Shown here: positions 5,089 to 6,824 of the stretch, piece after piece
How the letters are laid out: each line of letters opens with the position of its first letter
Position numbering within the stretch: position 1 is the first letter of the stretch
NCBI GenBank assembly: GCA_009839535.1
Contig: VXPN01000457.1
Location: 1-6,824, forward strand
Length of the DNA: 6,824 bases
DNA from: Boseongicola sp. SB0662_bin_57
Lineage (GTDB): Bacteria; Pseudomonadota; Alphaproteobacteria; Rhodobacterales; Rhodobacteraceae
Reading direction: 5' to 3'
Notes under the pieces: model-generated
The model's input: the letters and a program-made list of their open reading frames with translations, nothing else
What the model was told of the DNA's origin: nothing
Database searches by the model: none
Program-made: the position numbers and the translations under genes

Positions 5089-5859
5089 ATGCCGGAAGCG
5101 CGGGAAACGACGAGACTCGCCGTCCTGATCGACGGCGACAACACCAGCGCGAGGCACGCGCAGGCCATCTTCGAGGAGATCGTCAAGCTCGGGGAGGCGA
5201 CCGTGCGGCGCATCTACGGCGACTTCTCCCGCGGCGGGCTGTCCGGCTGGGACGGGGCGATCAAGTCGCTGGCGATCCTCCAGCACCAGCAGCGCAGCAA
5301 CTCGCGGGGGAAGAACGCGTCCGACATCGCGCTCGTGATCGACGCCATGGACTTGATGTTCAAGCGCACGCTTGACGGGGTCGTGCTGGTCAGCTCGGAC
5401 AGCGACTTCACGCGCCTGGCCCAGCGTCTCCGCGAGGAGGGCCTCGTGGTATACGGATTCGGGGAGCGCAAGGCGGTCGAGGCGTTCCGGAACGCCTGCA
5501 ACCGATTCATCTACGTGGAGAACCTGCTGGAGGCTGAGCACGAGCGGACGAAGGACGAGGCCGGGGCGGCCACGGGCGCGGCGCGGAAGAAGAAGCTTCC
5601 GGGCAAGGCACGGAGGATCATTGCCGGCGCGATCGCCGAACCGGACGCCGACGGATGGGAGAGCTTGGGCAGCGTCGGGCAGCGCATCCAGGGCGCGCAT
5701 CCTGACTTTGACCCGCGCAGCTACGGCTGCGCGAACCTGAGCACGCTTGCGGAGAAGGCGGGCGGGTTCGAGATTCTTAAGGAGAGGGGTGCCGTCCATG
5801 TCCGCCGCAAGGCCGTCGCGCCGAGCGCTTCGGGTGCCGGGAAGGGGTCCGCGGCGTGA
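5089..5859 (+). CDS. NYN-domain protein with C-terminal OST-HTH/LOTUS domain
   Basis: A 256-residue protein. Residues 9-145 form a NYN (PIN-like) nuclease domain: LAVLIDGDNTS (10-20) gives Asp15, Asp17 and Asn18, NASDIALVIDAMDLM (76-90) gives Asp79, and VVLVSSDSDFTRLAQRLREEG (98-118) gives Asp104 and Asp106. YGFGE and FRNACNRFIYVENL close the domain. A charged linker (about 148-172) leads to a C-terminal OST-HTH/LOTUS module (173-240) with DADGWESLGSVGQRI and RSYGCANLSTLAEKAGGFEI, a fold that binds RNA or RNA-binding partners. This two-domain architecture is widespread in bacteria and probably acts in RNA turnover; the exact substrate is not known. The ATG at 5089 is preceded by AGGGAGGGG. 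All metal-binding residues are present and the frame is intact. It may be translated from the same message as the small acidic gene upstream. Its 3' end faces the TPR gene. Confidence 0.9.
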   Translation: MPEARETTRLAVLIDGDNTSARHAQAIFEEIVKLGEATVRRIYGDFSRGGLSGWDGAIKSLAILQHQQRSNSRGKNASDIALVIDAMDLMFKRTLDGVVLVSSDSDFTRLAQRLREEGLVVYGFGERKAVEAFRNACNRFIYVENLLEAEHERTKDEAGAATGAARKKKLPGKARRIIAGAIAEPDADGWESLGSVGQRIQGAHPDFDPRSYGCANLSTLAEKAGGFEILKERGAVHVRRKAVAPSASGAGKGSAA

Positions 5860-5875
5860 CCGCTGCGGAAGCGGT
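5859..5875. terminator. Short hairpin between convergent genes, possible bidirectional terminator
   Basis: ACCGCT (5859-5864) and AGCGGT (5870-5875) form a 6-bp stem with a five-base loop in the 21-base gap between the convergent NYN and TPR genes. A weak T-rich tail (TGTTGT) follows on the plus strand; there is no T-run for the minus direction. The position suits a shared terminator, but the signal is weak. Confidence 0.35.
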
Positions 5876-5880
5876 TGTTG

Positions 5881-6819
5881 TCATCGGCACGTGGCGGCAT
5901 GCAGCCAGGGCCGCACCCTTTTGCCGTCGCGGTCCGTGCGCTGCGCCGCGATGCTGTCCGACAGGCCGTCGTCGATTGACTCCGCGAGGAAGCCGAGCCG
6001 GTCCACGATGGCCCTCCGGCTCTCGACGTCCCGCGTCCAGAGCAGCGCCTCCCTGCATTCGAGAACGGCCGCGCGCTCTGCCATGACCTTCGGGTGGGTG
6101 TGGAGCCAGCGCACGAACTCGGTCGCCCCGGGCGTGTCGTTCCACAGGTCGCCGAAGAGGCGCATGTAGTCCTTCGCGGAGTCCGGTCCGGAGAGGCCCG
6201 ATCCGTGCCAGATGGTCATGGGCATCGGGTCAGGGGTCCCGCAGATCATCTCCGCGATGTAGCCGTTCTCGCTGAAGCCGTGCCGCAGGCTTGTCGCGGC
6301 GGCGGCGAACTTTCCCTCGACCAGCCTCAGCATCCCGAGCTCGTACTGGAGCGACGGATCCCCGCCACGGAACTCCACCAGGAGCGCGCGCGCCTCGTCC
6401 GGCCGTCCGGCACGCAGGAAGGCCGGGCCGAGAAGGTAGCGGATTCCCTGGTTGTCGCCCGGGTTCCAGGCGAGCATCGCGTTCATCAGGTCGATCGCCT
6501 CGTTCCACTGGCGAAGGTGCAGATGGCAGAGGACAGCGCCGTGCGCGGCGCGGAAGAAGGGCCGGTTCTCGATCCAGCTCCACTCGATCAGGCCCGCGTA
6601 GCCCGAGGGGATGGCCTCCTCGCCCAGAGCGAGGCCCTTGAGGTACGCGTCGAGCGCGTGCCTCGTCCTGCCCCTGTTGAGCAGTGCGTTGCCAACATGC
6701 GCATGCGCGTCGATGAACCACGGATGCCGTCCGGCGAGGTCACGCAGCCCGTCCACGTAGCGCTTTCCTCCGATCCTGCCGGCTTCGCGGTCGTCGAGAA
6801 GCCGGTCGAGCGCCTCCAT
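5881..6819 (-). CDS. Tetratricopeptide-repeat protein (start possibly beyond the window edge)
   Basis: A 312-residue minus-strand protein, probably cytoplasmic, with several TPR-like helix pairs. One begins at HPWFIDAHAHVGNALLNRG and runs to about residue 67, and a second lies at about 88-120 (AAHGAVLCHLHLRQWNEAI, ending in NPGDNQG). Further pairs lie at about 121-150 (YLLGPAFLRAGRPDEARALL) and 156-190 (YELGMLRLVEGKFAAAATSL). The C-terminal part (SENGYIAEMICG, MTIWHGS, DLWNDTPGATEFVRWLHTH, LECREALLW) fits a conserved alphaproteobacterial TPR family of similar length that I recall but cannot name. TPRs mediate protein contacts; no enzymatic motif is visible. The ATG at 6819 is the first in frame, but the frame stays open to the window edge (6824) and no ribosome binding site can be checked, so the true start may lie outside. 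It converges on the second NYN gene with a 21-base gap. The frame is intact and looks like ordinary chromosomal coding sequence. Confidence 0.8.
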   Translation of the reverse strand: MEALDRLLDDREAGRIGGKRYVDGLRDLAGRHPWFIDAHAHVGNALLNRGRTRHALDAYLKGLALGEEAIPSGYAGLIEWSWIENRPFFRAAHGAVLCHLHLRQWNEAIDLMNAMLAWNPGDNQGIRYLLGPAFLRAGRPDEARALLVEFRGGDPSLQYELGMLRLVEGKFAAAATSLRHGFSENGYIAEMICGTPDPMPMTIWHGSGLSGPDSAKDYMRLFGDLWNDTPGATEFVRWLHTHPKVMAERAAVLECREALLWTRDVESRRAIVDRLGFLAESIDDGLSDSIAAQRTDRDGKRVRPWLHAATCR

Positions 6820-6824
6820 GCATG

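Noticed and set aside
4780..5799. A 339-codon minus-strand frame opposite the NYN-LOTUS gene
   Set aside because: It is the antisense shadow of a clearly recognisable NYN-LOTUS protein and has no motif or ribosome binding site of its own.
1..6824. CRISPR arrays, rRNA genes and long tandem repeats
   Set aside because: Reading through the window I found no regularly spaced repeats, no rRNA-like sequence and no tandem arrays.

Overview
The window is GC-rich double-stranded bacterial DNA. It most likely comes from an alphaproteobacterium: the E1/DUF6527 pair, the small mobile-element proteins at the left edge and the tetratricopeptide protein at the right edge all resemble proteins I know from that group. 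This is recall of family patterns, not a database search. The region reads as an accessory island in partial decay, because several genes carry truncations, frameshifts or stops beside intact ones.

Layout. (1) Positions 1-436, minus strand: the end of a mobile element, with a roughly 100-residue helper protein resembling DUF5372 and a nested 46-residue ORF; both face out of the window. (2) Positions 463-1569, plus strand: remains of a ubiquitin-activating-like module. It holds the C-terminal part of a ThiF/E1 protein, whose JAB half and GxGxxG loop are missing at the junction with the mobile element, and its usual partner DUF6527, whose N-terminus appears frameshifted. A strong intrinsic terminator (1697-1727) closes this unit. 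(3) Positions 1738-2388: a NYN-domain nuclease with an inserted four-cysteine zinc ribbon, starting 11 bases after the terminator. (4) Positions 2389-3274: mostly gene-free, with a dead tyrosine recombinase C-terminus at 2911-3154. (5) Positions 3275-3955: an intact HNH endonuclease with a strong ribosome binding site. (6) Positions 4028-4411: a small zinc-ribbon protein interrupted by TGA one codon before its second cysteine pair. (7) Positions 4412-4721: gene-free, with a tRNA T-loop-like hairpin on the minus strand. (8) Positions 4722-5859: a small acidic cysteine-rich protein followed by a second NYN protein with a C-terminal OST-HTH/LOTUS domain. (9) Positions 5881-6819, minus strand: a tetratricopeptide-repeat protein converging on the second NYN gene.

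How the genes relate. The E1 and DUF6527 genes overlap and belong together as a protein-modification type module, now probably inactive. The HNH and the two NYN proteins are all predicted nucleases, but their spacing (gaps of hundreds of bases, different leaders) does not support one operon. I see island-like accumulation rather than a proven new system. The most distinctive items are the zinc-ribbon NYN protein beginning directly behind a terminator, the decayed E1/DUF6527 module cut by a mobile element, and the zinc-ribbon gene split by TGA.
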